Origin: an uncultured Clostridia bacterium
Lineage (GTDB): Bacteria; Bacillota; Clostridia; TANB77; CAG-508
Reading direction: 5' to 3'
DNA length: 34,896 nucleotides
Assembly: GCA_944392455.1 (NCBI GenBank)
Contig: CALXWP010000015.1
Coordinates: 1 to 34,896 of the forward strand
A model generated the notes under the pieces. It was not told where the DNA came from. It worked only from the letters and a program-made list of their open reading frames with translations, and made no database searches. Both the position numbers and the translations under genes were made by a program. Positions 6,850 through 13,769 of this stretch are shown in pieces; the first letter of the stretch is position 1, and the number at the start of each line of letters is the position of its first letter.

Positions 6850-7963
6850 TTAATTGTTTCCATTATTTTTATTATATTTTAAATAGCTATCAATAAAACC
6901 ATTTAAATCTCCATCCATAACAGCCTCAACATTTCCTACCTCATAATTTGTTCTATGATCTTTTACTAAAGTATATGGACAGAAAATATATGAACGAATT
7001 TGACTTCCCCATGCAATATCCATTTGTACACCTTTTAATTCATCTATTGTTTCTTTATGTTCTTGTTCTTTTAAATGTAATAATTTGGATTTAAGCATTT
7101 TCATCGCTGTTTCTCTATTTTGAATTTGTGACCTTTCTGTTTGACATGCAACAACTATATTCGTTGGAATATGAGTAATTCTAACAGCTGAAGATGTTTT
7201 GTTCACATGTTGACCGCCTGCCCCAGATGCTCTATATGTATCTATTCTTAAATCATCTGGATTAATGTCAATTTGAATGTCGTCACTTATTTCTGGTAAT
7301 ACTTCAACTGATGCAAATGATGTATGTCTTCTTCCACCAGCATCAAATGGTGATATTCTAATTAGTCTATGAACTCCTTGTTCTCCTTTTAAGTATCCAT
7401 ATGCATAAACACCAGACACTAAAAAAGTAACACTTTTAATACCAGCCTCATCTCCAGGTAAATAGTCAAGTTCTTCTACTTTATATCCATTATCATTTGC
7501 CCATCTGCAATACATTCTATATAGCATTTGAACCCAATCCTGAGCTTCTGTGCCACCTGCACCAGGATGAAGAGTAATTATTGCATTGTTTATATCATAT
7601 TTCCCGGATAATAATGTTGTAATCTCTAGTTTGTTTACTTTATCTTCCAAGATCGCAACATTTTTACTTAATTCTTTTTCTAATTCCAAATCATTTTCTT
7701 CTCTTAGTAATTCTTCTAAATCCATAAGATTTTTTATTTCATTTTCAACTGACTTAAAATCATTTACTTTATTCTTTATTTCAGTAATTCTTTTTAAAAC
7801 TTTTGAGCTATTATTCACATCATCCCAAAAACTTGAATTCGTTGTTTGTTTTTCTAATTCACTTAATTCATTTTCTAGTTTTGATATGTCAAAGTGAATC
7901 ACCAATTTCTGTTATTTTTATATTTAATTTTGAAATTTTATTAGAAATTTCTTCTATATCTAT
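6850..7963 (-). CDS. prfB: Peptide chain release factor 2 (programmed +1 frameshift)
   Basis: RF2 recognises UGA and UAA stop codons and triggers peptide release. The gene is in two frames joined at a classic CTT-TGA-C slip site: 24 codons from 7963 to 7892, then a +1 shift into the main frame from GAC at 7890. The joined protein is about 370 residues, normal for RF2. The GGQ loop is present (ASGAGGQHVNKTSSAVRITH), as is the anchor SPFDAGGRRHTSF. The first frame has no ATG, GTG or TTG between its upstream stop and the shift. The best start is ATA at 7963-7961, 8 bases after GGAGG, giving (M)DIEEISNKISKL. RF2 shortage raises frameshifting and hence RF2 synthesis, a known autoregulation. Reading only the main frame from ATG 7905 would miss the true N-terminus. 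Confidence 0.93.
7888..7903 (-). promoter_or_regulatory. RF2 +1 frameshift signal
   Basis: On the minus strand it reads GGTGAT-TCA-CTT-TGA-C. CTTTGAC is the canonical RF2 slip site with an in-frame UGA. GGTGAT, three bases upstream, can pair with the AUCACC of the 16S rRNA 3' end and so acts as the stimulatory SD-like element, at the same spacing as in other bacteria. Confidence 0.92.
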
Positions 7964-8060
7964 TGTTATTCCCTCCTTATATATAATAATTTTACATTAC
8001 ATATTATATAATTTCTTTTTTTAATAAGTCAAGTATAAATAACAATTAACCAAGTAATAA

Positions 8061-8098
8061 AAAGAGAATTTAGAATATATAATAAACTAAATCCTCTT
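8061..8098 (-). terminator. Terminator of acyl-CoA synthetase gene
   Basis: On the minus strand AAGAGGATTTAG pairs with CTAAATTCTCTT (one mismatch or wobble) across a 14-base A/U loop, followed by TTTTATT. It begins 18 bases past the stop codon. Confidence 0.75.
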
Positions 8099-8115
8099 AA
8101 ACTTTAAATAATTTT

Positions 8116-9816
8116 TTAATCTTGTATTAATTCTAAATTAGCTTGTCTTTTAATTTTATTAGTAGTTGTTTTGATTAAAGGTTCTTCTGAAATTAATATT
8201 CCTCTAATCGCTTTATATTTAGGCATTACTTTATTAATATCTTTTATTTTATCTGCTAAAACTTTACGAATTTCTTCATCTGTCTCTACTTTATATGCTT
8301 CTTTCATTACATCTCTATCAAATATTATTTTTACATTAATTTTAATATCTTCTTTATCATCTGATTGTTGTTTTCCAAAAATAAATGATTCTTTAACACC
8401 TTCTATTTTATTAACTAAGTTTTCCATTTCTTCTGGGAAGATATTTTTTCCATTTTTTAATACTATTACACTTTTCTTTCTTCCGCAAATAAATATATAT
8501 CCATCTTTATCTATTTTAGCTAAATCTCCTGTAGAAAACCATCCATCTTTAAGTACTTCATCTGTTGCTTTTTTATCACCATAATACCCAAGCATTATAT
8601 TAGGTCCCTTTACAGTAAGTTCGCCCATTCCCTCTTCATTTGGATCATCAATTCTTGCTTCTATATGTGGAAGAGGTTTTCCAATTGAACCTACTCTAAA
8701 GTTCTCATTTGTTTCAACTCCAATAACTGGTGAAGTTTCTGTTAGACCATATCCTTGGCATAAGTTAATACCCCAATCTCTAAATGCTTGTTCTACATCT
8801 TTTTCTAATGCTGCAGCACCACTAACAAATAATTTGATATGTCCTCCAAATATATTATGTATATCTTTAAATATTTCTTTTTTCTCAGCCATCGTTTTAT
8901 CTTTATTTTCTTCCATAAGCTTTTTAACAGCTTCTAATTTTCCAGCTTTTTCTAAATTTTTCATTATAGTTTTATACATACTCTCATAAATTGCTGGAAC
9001 AAATGATGCAAAAGTTATTTTATATTCATTTAAATTTTCAGTAATATGTCTGATTCCTTCACAGAATGATCTTTCAGCACCTACATATAGAGAAAACAAC
9101 ATACCAACAGTACACTCAAAAACATGATGTAATGGTAAGAATGATAACATTCTATCACTTGAATCAATGTTTAATACTGATGAAAAGTCCATTAAGTTAG
9201 ATGCCAGATTTCTATGTGATAATGCAACAACTTTAGACTTTGATGTTGTTCCTGAAGTAAATAACATTATTTGCATTTCTTCTGGATTTATTTTGGCATC
9301 TAAAAATTCTCTATCTCCTTCTTTAACTAATTTTTCTCCTCTTTCAATTAATTCTTTTTGAGAATAAATACCTTCTTTATGAATATCTGTATCCATTGAT
9401 ATTAAATGTTTTAATTTGTTCTTTTCACTATATTTTATTTTTTCTATAGTTTCTTGATATTTTTTTGAATAGAATATTGCCTCAACTTCAGATCTTTCAA
9501 CTAATTCTTCTAATTCATTTGCTGGTAATGATTTGTCCAAAGGAACTACAGTTCCTGTACCGCAAACAACTGATAGATAAGCAAGTTCCCATTCATATCT
9601 ATTTTCACCAATAACAGCTATTCTTTTATCTTTAAGCCCTAAGCTTATTAATGCTGTACCTAAATAATTAATCATATCTCTAATTTCAGAATGAGTATAT
9701 GTTTTATATTTTCCTTCCCCTATTTTTATTTTGTATCCTGGTCTATCTCCATATAATTTTCCTGTTTTATTTAACATATCTTTTAAATCTGTTATTTCTA
9801 AAACTTTTTCTTTCAT
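8116..9816 (-). CDS. AMP-forming long-chain acyl-CoA synthetase
   Basis: A member of the ANL/AMP-binding superfamily that activates a carboxylic acid, probably a fatty acid, as acyl-AMP and transfers it to CoA. The P-loop-like signature LFTSGTTSKSKVVALSHRN, the adenylate-forming motif GYGLTETSPVIG, the hinge DGWFSTGDLAKIDKDGYIFI and the C-terminal GKNIFPEEMEN with catalytic-lysine region KTTTNKIKR are all visible. At 566 residues it is typical of FadD/FACS-type enzymes. Substrate cannot be read from the sequence. AGGAGATAAG lies upstream of the ATG, and a near-identical copy of this SD-ATG unit precedes it. It has its own terminator and probably its own promoter, as the upstream operon ends with a hairpin at 9934-9973. 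Confidence 0.9.
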   Translation of the reverse strand: MKEKVLEITDLKDMLNKTGKLYGDRPGYKIKIGEGKYKTYTHSEIRDMINYLGTALISLGLKDKRIAVIGENRYEWELAYLSVVCGTGTVVPLDKSLPANELEELVERSEVEAIFYSKKYQETIEKIKYSEKNKLKHLISMDTDIHKEGIYSQKELIERGEKLVKEGDREFLDAKINPEEMQIMLFTSGTTSKSKVVALSHRNLASNLMDFSSVLNIDSSDRMLSFLPLHHVFECTVGMLFSLYVGAERSFCEGIRHITENLNEYKITFASFVPAIYESMYKTIMKNLEKAGKLEAVKKLMEENKDKTMAEKKEIFKDIHNIFGGHIKLFVSGAAALEKDVEQAFRDWGINLCQGYGLTETSPVIGVETNENFRVGSIGKPLPHIEARIDDPNEEGMGELTVKGPNIMLGYYGDKKATDEVLKDGWFSTGDLAKIDKDGYIFICGRKKSVIVLKNGKNIFPEEMENLVNKIEGVKESFIFGKQQSDDKEDIKINVKIIFDRDVMKEAYKVETDEEIRKVLADKIKDINKVMPKYKAIRGILISEEPLIKTTTNKIKRQANLELIQD

Positions 9817-9853
9817 TTCTTATCTCCTATTCTTTCATTTCTTATCTCTTATT
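9810..9853 (-). repeat. Duplicated SD-ATG unit with 3-codon mini-ORF
   Basis: Two 22-base copies (9810-9831 and 9832-9853) differ at one base. The downstream copy holds the real SD and start (ATG 9816) of the acyl-CoA synthetase. The upstream copy has a weakened SD (AAGAGA instead of AGGAGA) and an ATG at 9838, which gives ATG-AAA-GAA-TAG. Its stop touches the real SD, so a ribosome leaving it could reinitiate. Confidence 0.6.
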
Positions 9854-9933
9854 TTGTATAAAACCTTTCATATTATATATTAACTATATTTATGAGTCAA
9901 TATTTATTTTTTAATTGACCCAATAGTATAAAA

Positions 9934-9973
9934 GAAAAAGGAAATGCTAGTATAACACAAACATTTCTTTCTC
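9934..9973 (-). terminator. Probable terminator of six-gene operon
   Basis: On the minus strand GAAAGAAATG pairs imperfectly with CATTTCCTTTTTC across a 13-base loop, followed by TTTTATA. It lies just past the last gene of the zeta-kinase/nucleotidyltransferase operon. Confidence 0.45.
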
Positions 9974-9984
9974 ATATTATCAAT

Positions 9985-10503
9985 TTATATTTTTATAAGT
10001 GGTCTGATAGTAAGCCAATCTTTATTCCCTTTTAGTACCTCTGTTTTTATAAAATTAATATCATAGCTTGCTGTTTCTTTTATAAAATTTATTGTATCAT
10101 CAAGGTTTAATATTTTTGTTTCTCCACTATTATAGAACACAGAATTTTTAATTTTATCTGGAATTTTAACTTTAAATCTATCTTCTAAAGATTTATTTAA
10201 TATATCATAATCATTATGCATATATTTTTTAGAAAATATAGTTAAAAATTTATTATAAAATAAATAATCTGTAACCAAATGAATGAAATAGCCTTTATTA
10301 AAGTCTGTATCTAAATCTTTATCTTTAAAGAATTGATCTAGATGAACTTGACTACTTTTTGGTCCATAATGAGTTAGTGATTTATCAGTAACAGAATCTG
10401 GATATATTATTCCATCAATAAATTCTTTATAGTTTATAATTTCATTAGGAAAATTTCTTAAATATTCTTCACCAACTGCTAAATGAATTACGTAACCTGC
10501 CAT
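9985..10503 (-). CDS. Zinc-dependent phospholipase C-like domain protein
   Basis: A 172-residue protein that looks like the short, cytosolic members of the zinc-dependent phospholipase C/S1-P1-like superfamily. The early His (VIHLAVGEEYL), the GIIYPDSVTD acidic motif, THYGPK and GYFIHLVTDYLFYNKF match the positions of metal ligands in that fold. There is no signal peptide, so it is unlikely to be a secreted lipase. Such proteins in Clostridia are uncharacterised hydrolases. It is the last gene of the six-gene operon, 24 bases after the two-domain nucleotidyltransferase, with GGGAGAA upstream of the ATG. The fold call is from motif pattern only; an HD-type hydrolase is an alternative. Confidence 0.6.
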   Translation of the reverse strand: MAGYVIHLAVGEEYLRNFPNEIINYKEFIDGIIYPDSVTDKSLTHYGPKSSQVHLDQFFKDKDLDTDFNKGYFIHLVTDYLFYNKFLTIFSKKYMHNDYDILNKSLEDRFKVKIPDKIKNSVFYNSGETKILNLDDTINFIKETASYDINFIKTEVLKGNKDWLTIRPLIKI

Positions 10504-10527
10504 TTTTTATTCTCCCTTAATTCAAAA

Positions 10528-11412
10528 CTAGATTTCTATTTCTCCATGACCTTCGCTTTTAGTACTACCACCATTAACATCATTTAAACCTTTATCTTCT
10601 TTATCTTCATAGCTACTAATTCCACCTGTTTCTTCTATCATTCTTTTATATGTAGAACTAGAAATTAATTGCATTTTTTCTTCAGATCTTGGAGTAAAAG
10701 CTACACTAACTTCTCCCCAATCTCCATTTCTTTTTCTATCTTCCTCTTTTTCTTTTAAATCTTCTCCAAAAATTGCAACTAAATCTTTTGGTTCCAATGA
10801 TTCTCCTTGATGATCTCTTCCATATTGTTCTATAACACTTAAAACAACATCAGTTCTATCTGAATCTAAATCATAATACAAAACATTTCTAACTTTCTTT
10901 AAAGCACGTAAATTAGCTGCTCTTTGTGCAGTATTTTGAACTGGATCTTTATGTTTTTTCTCTCTAATTCTCTCATCTGTTTTAACTACAACATATAGAT
11001 CTTCACACATCTCACTTGCAAGTTCAATATTTTGTAAATGTCCTGAATGAAGTAAGTCAAAACTTCCTATTACAAAACCTGCTTTATATTGTTTTGGTGC
11101 TTGCTCTTGTTTTACTTTTTCTATATATTCTTTGTAAGCAGCATCAGCAGCTGCTTCGTAATCTTTAAATTCTCTGCTACTTGCTGGAAATGTAAAAGCA
11201 ACACCTGTTAATCCTTATGCAATTTCTCTTCTATGTTCAACTGATTTCATAGGTCTACTAAAATCTGTTAATTCACAATATTCATCAGTATATACACCAA
11301 CTCCTAATGGCTTTCCATCTTCTGCTCTTTCTAAAACACTCTTTCTAATTCCTTTTGTAATAACATCAAAAATACCTGTTATAACATTATATTCTTTTTC
11401 TTTACTTGACAT
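10528..11412 (-). pseudogene. Two-domain nucleotidyltransferase gene with in-frame TAA
   Basis: One reading frame of 295 codons is interrupted by TAA at 11215-11217. The first part (65 codons, MSSKEKEYN...) is a degenerate cytidylyltransferase-like domain: VITGIFDVITKG replaces GxFDxxHxGH, and GVGVYTDEYCEL and the PMKSVEHRREIA segment follow. After the stop the frame continues as GLTGVAFTF, a linker, then a complete domain with FVIGSFDLLHSGH (intact HxGH), LYVVVKTDERI and an acidic Ser/Gly-rich tail. Aligned with the paralogue at 11438-11740, TAA takes the place of the Lys in ETAKNIEGV, which fits a single AAA-to-TAA change. No ATG, GTG or TTG with an SD lies between the stop and the HSGH motif, so the catalytic domain would be lost without readthrough. 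Substrate is unknown; relatives include glycerol-3-phosphate and phosphoethanolamine cytidylyltransferases. Confidence 0.8.
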
Positions 11413-11437
11413 TTTAAATCTCCTTCTTATTTATATT

Positions 11438-11740
11438 TTATTTTTTATTATCATTTATATATTTTGTTGCCTCATTTTTTATTATTTCTTTCAATTTAAC
11501 TGGATCACTTGTATCCAATTTAAAAACAAACTTTACTCCCTCGATATTCTTAGCTGTTTCCATTCTTTTTTCTAAGTTATTTACTGGATAAGTATAAAAA
11601 TCATTTGTAACAACTTCATCAGTATATACTCCTATTCCATATATTTCACAGTTTTGAATATCATCCTTTATTTTTGCCAAACCTCTATCTGTTAGATTAT
11701 CAAATATTCCAATACAAAAATCAAGCTTCTTTTTATTCAT
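11438..11740 (-). CDS. Degenerate nucleotidyltransferase-like protein
   Basis: A 100-residue, single-domain protein of the cytidylyltransferase (HxGH) fold that has lost its signature. FCIGIFDNLTDRGLAKI occupies the place of GxFDxxHxGHxxxL, while the second half of the fold is clear: YGIGVYTDEVVTND, the YPVNNLEKRMETA segment (cf. P-x-x-x-x-x-E-R in the family) and IEGVKFVFKLDT. It is a paralogue of the N-terminal part of the next gene downstream. Without HxGH it is unlikely to transfer nucleotides, so a binding, regulatory or subunit role is more likely. AAGGAGA precedes the ATG. It is 33 bases after the small helical gene and 25 before the two-domain gene. Confidence 0.7.
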   Translation of the reverse strand: MNKKKLDFCIGIFDNLTDRGLAKIKDDIQNCEIYGIGVYTDEVVTNDFYTYPVNNLEKRMETAKNIEGVKFVFKLDTSDPVKLKEIIKNEATKYINDNKK

Positions 11741-11773
11741 AATTGATCTCCTTTCAAAATTTATAAAAAATTA

Positions 11774-11974
11774 TTATTTATTAGCATATCTATCTATTAT
11801 CTCTTTATCTAGTAAATTTAATCTTCTTCTATCTTCTATTACTTGTAAATATTCAATTTTATTAAGTTTACTTTTATCTTTAAGATATGCTTCTCTTATT
11901 TTATTTAATTTAGCATTTAATTTTGATTTAGCATATTCAAATTCATCTATAAAATCTGTTTTCATATTTATCAT
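11774..11974 (-). CDS. Small helical protein, possible antitoxin
   Basis: A 66-residue, almost wholly alpha-helical, charged protein (DEFEYAKSKLNAKLNKIREA, EDRRRLNLLDKEIIDRY) with no membrane segment. It has no recognised family. GAGGAGATAAAG precedes the ATG, and it starts 21 bases after the zeta-like kinase gene, so the two are co-translated. Antitoxins of zeta toxins are small three-helix proteins, usually encoded upstream, so this downstream position is against, but not decisive against, an antitoxin role. Confidence 0.6.
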   Translation of the reverse strand: MINMKTDFIDEFEYAKSKLNAKLNKIREAYLKDKSKLNKIEYLQVIEDRRRLNLLDKEIIDRYANK

Positions 11975-11995
11975 ACTTTATCTCCTCATATAATA

Positions 11996-12922
11996 TTAAT
12001 GACCTGTTGGAAATTGACCACTAGATTCTCTCTCTTGTTCTTTTCTTGCCTTAAACTGACTATAAAAAGCATCTAATCTCTCTAACTGTACTTGTTGTTT
12101 ATAACTTTCTAAAATAGGTCTTAATTCATGATATCTTTTTTCAAACTCTTCTTCGCTAACTCTTTCTTGATTAATAGCAGTTTTATATGCATATGCAGGT
12201 GGAATATTTGGAGTTTGTCTTTGAGAATATACTTGTATTGGTAAGAATTTTGTTGACTCATTTCCTCTTTTTGATATAGTTATGTCATCAAATATACCTA
12301 ATCTATCCATTTTTTCAATATTTTCTGGAATTTTTATTACTGAATCTTCATCAACTCTTGTATTTCTTCTACACTCTCCTTCTTTTTTTAAAAAAGTGCA
12401 AAATCTTGTAAACATTGAAAGATTTGCTTCGTCTGGATGTACTGCAAGAATAGATAATTTTGTATGATAATCATCTTGTCTTACATCTTGTGTGTTTTTT
12501 ATAAACTTTGAAACACTTCTTAATGCAGATTCTAATATTAAATTAAATCTTTCTTTTTTTGCATAATCTATTATTGTATTAACTAATTGGTCTAAATATC
12601 TTTTTAATAAAAGAAACTCTTCTCTTTCTGTATATTCATCATGTATTTGTTTATATGCTGGATGTTTAGTTCTTAATTCATCTTGATCTATTATCATTGC
12701 TCCATTTTCTAGACTTTGAAATTCTTTTCCAACAAGCATACTTTTTCCACAGCCTGCTTGTCCTCCAATCATTATAAATTTTGGTCTATGTATAGATGGT
12801 TCATTCCCACCTGTTAGAATTAATTCATTAAAAACGCTATTAAAATTAGTTCTAAACTCATAATCAGATAAAACCCATTTTTTTCTTTCAGCATTTATTT
12901 CCTCTTCATTATTAAACGGCAT
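11996..12922 (-). CDS. Zeta-toxin-like P-loop kinase
   Basis: A 308-residue kinase of the zeta toxin/AAA_33-type P-loop group. Walker A is MIGGQAGCGKS (about residues 51-61), followed by the zeta-type MIIDQDELRTKHP (substrate/catalytic Asp region, about 77-88), ILESALRS (about 130), LAVHPDEANLSMFTRF and RVDEDSVIKIPEN (Arg-rich lid), then FDDITISKRGN. Characterised zeta toxins phosphorylate UDP-N-acetylglucosamine or related UDP-sugars; other family members phosphorylate nucleotides or sugars, so toxicity is not assured. The C-terminal 80 residues are a charged Gln/Glu/Arg extension ending in GQFPTGH. AGGAGAAAAGT precedes the ATG. It is second in the operon, after a HAD phosphatase and before the small helical protein. 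Confidence 0.8.
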   Translation of the reverse strand: MPFNNEEEINAERKKWVLSDYEFRTNFNSVFNELILTGGNEPSIHRPKFIMIGGQAGCGKSMLVGKEFQSLENGAMIIDQDELRTKHPAYKQIHDEYTEREEFLLLKRYLDQLVNTIIDYAKKERFNLILESALRSVSKFIKNTQDVRQDDYHTKLSILAVHPDEANLSMFTRFCTFLKKEGECRRNTRVDEDSVIKIPENIEKMDRLGIFDDITISKRGNESTKFLPIQVYSQRQTPNIPPAYAYKTAINQERVSEEEFEKRYHELRPILESYKQQVQLERLDAFYSQFKARKEQERESSGQFPTGH

Positions 12923-12959
12923 ACTTTTCTCCTTTTTAATAAAATAAATTTAATTACTT

Positions 12960-13457
12960 TTATATTAATGCAGAAGAAATATGAAATACTTCTCCATTAC
13001 TTTCGAGTTCTTTTTGAGTTGTTTTTAATATCTTATGTTCGTCATCTAATAGTATAACATAATCATATATATCTAGTTTTTCAATCATTTTTTTAGATTT
13101 TATGTATTTTCTATTATCAGAATCATAATCACCGTTTTCCCTAATTGGAATAATATAATTTTCTTCTTTTATAAATGGAATATATTTTTTTAGCCATTTT
13201 AATTTTTCTTCTTTTATTATATTACTTTTTGATAAAGAAAGTATATATATATCCAAATTTTTTATTTTATTTAACTCTTCTAGTTTATTAATTATTATTT
13301 TTACTGGTTCTGCTTCTGCAAATAATTCTTTTGATTCATAAGTAACAAATCCTTCTGGATATACTTTATATTCGACAATTGTTCCGTCCATATCTACGAA
13401 TAAAGCTACTTTATTATATTTATTACATATTTCCTTTATTTTCTCATTAAATTTCAT
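12960..13457 (-). CDS. HAD-superfamily phosphatase
   Basis: A 165-residue compact HAD hydrolase. Motif I is VALFVDMDGTIVEY (catalytic Asp22 and Asp24), motif II is the Ser of YILSLSKSN (about 74), the motif III Lys lies around 120-123 (KSKKM) and motif IV is VILLDDEH (138-139). It has almost no cap domain, as in 5'(3')-deoxyribonucleotidases and small sugar-phosphate phosphatases. The substrate is unknown. It is the first gene of the six-gene operon, 37 bases before the zeta-like kinase. A kinase and a phosphatase acting on related substrates in one operon is a reasonable inference. TAGGAGAAAAT precedes the ATG, and an extended -10 box lies about 45 bases upstream. Confidence 0.82.
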   Translation of the reverse strand: MKFNEKIKEICNKYNKVALFVDMDGTIVEYKVYPEGFVTYESKELFAEAEPVKIIINKLEELNKIKNLDIYILSLSKSNIIKEEKLKWLKKYIPFIKEENYIIPIRENGDYDSDNRKYIKSKKMIEKLDIYDYVILLDDEHKILKTTQKELESNGEVFHISSALI

Positions 13458-13498
13458 ATTTTCTCCTATTTATCCAAAATTTACCTAATATGTTTTGT

Positions 13499-13507
13499 AT
13501 TATATCA
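13499..13507 (-). promoter_or_regulatory. Extended -10 promoter of six-gene operon
   Basis: On the minus strand TGATATAAT (TGn-TATAAT) lies about 45 bases before the HAD start. No good -35 hexamer is visible at 17 bases, as expected of extended -10 promoters. Confidence 0.5.
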
Positions 13508-13535
13508 TATTTTATTATATAATGCTAGTAGTTTA

Positions 13536-13643
13536 CATAAATTATTTTGCATTGTCTATTTATAAAATTATATCCATATCTTTTATTATTAAATATATCT
13601 ATATTATATATTTAATAATTTTACCATGCAATTAAAATTTATG
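13536..13643. repeat. Nested inverted repeat between operon and secA
   Basis: The 312-base gap 13458-13769 has no gene. It holds the operon promoter, this structure and the secA terminator. A perfect 14-base inverted repeat (13585-13598 with 13606-13619, ATTATTAAATATAT and its complement) is enclosed by an outer imperfect pair, CATAAATTATTTTGCAT (13536-13552) and ATGCAATTAAAATTTATG (13626-13643). A T7 run follows on the plus strand. The arms are A/T-only inside, so chance pairing is possible. Confidence 0.4.
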
Positions 13644-13720
13644 TTTTTTTAATATTTCTTAAATCTATTATTAATAGATATTTTATTAAAATCTTATTAC
13701 TAATCAGTTTAATTTTAAAA

Positions 13721-13754
13721 AGAAGTATCACATATTAAATTATGTAATACTTCT
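13721..13754 (-). terminator. Terminator of secA
   Basis: On the minus strand AGAAGTATTACATA pairs with TATGTGATACTTCT (G-U pairs only) around a short A/T loop, followed by a TTTTTAAAATT tract. It starts 16 bases after the secA stop. The plus strand also ends in TTTTATTTT, so it may act both ways. Confidence 0.85.
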
Positions 13755-13769
13755 TTTATTTTAAAATTT

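Noticed and set aside
11215..11217. Alternative genetic code with TAA read as an amino acid
   Set aside because: TAA is the normal stop of many genes here (for example the ends of the genes at 869, 4442 and 28168), so it cannot be generally reassigned.
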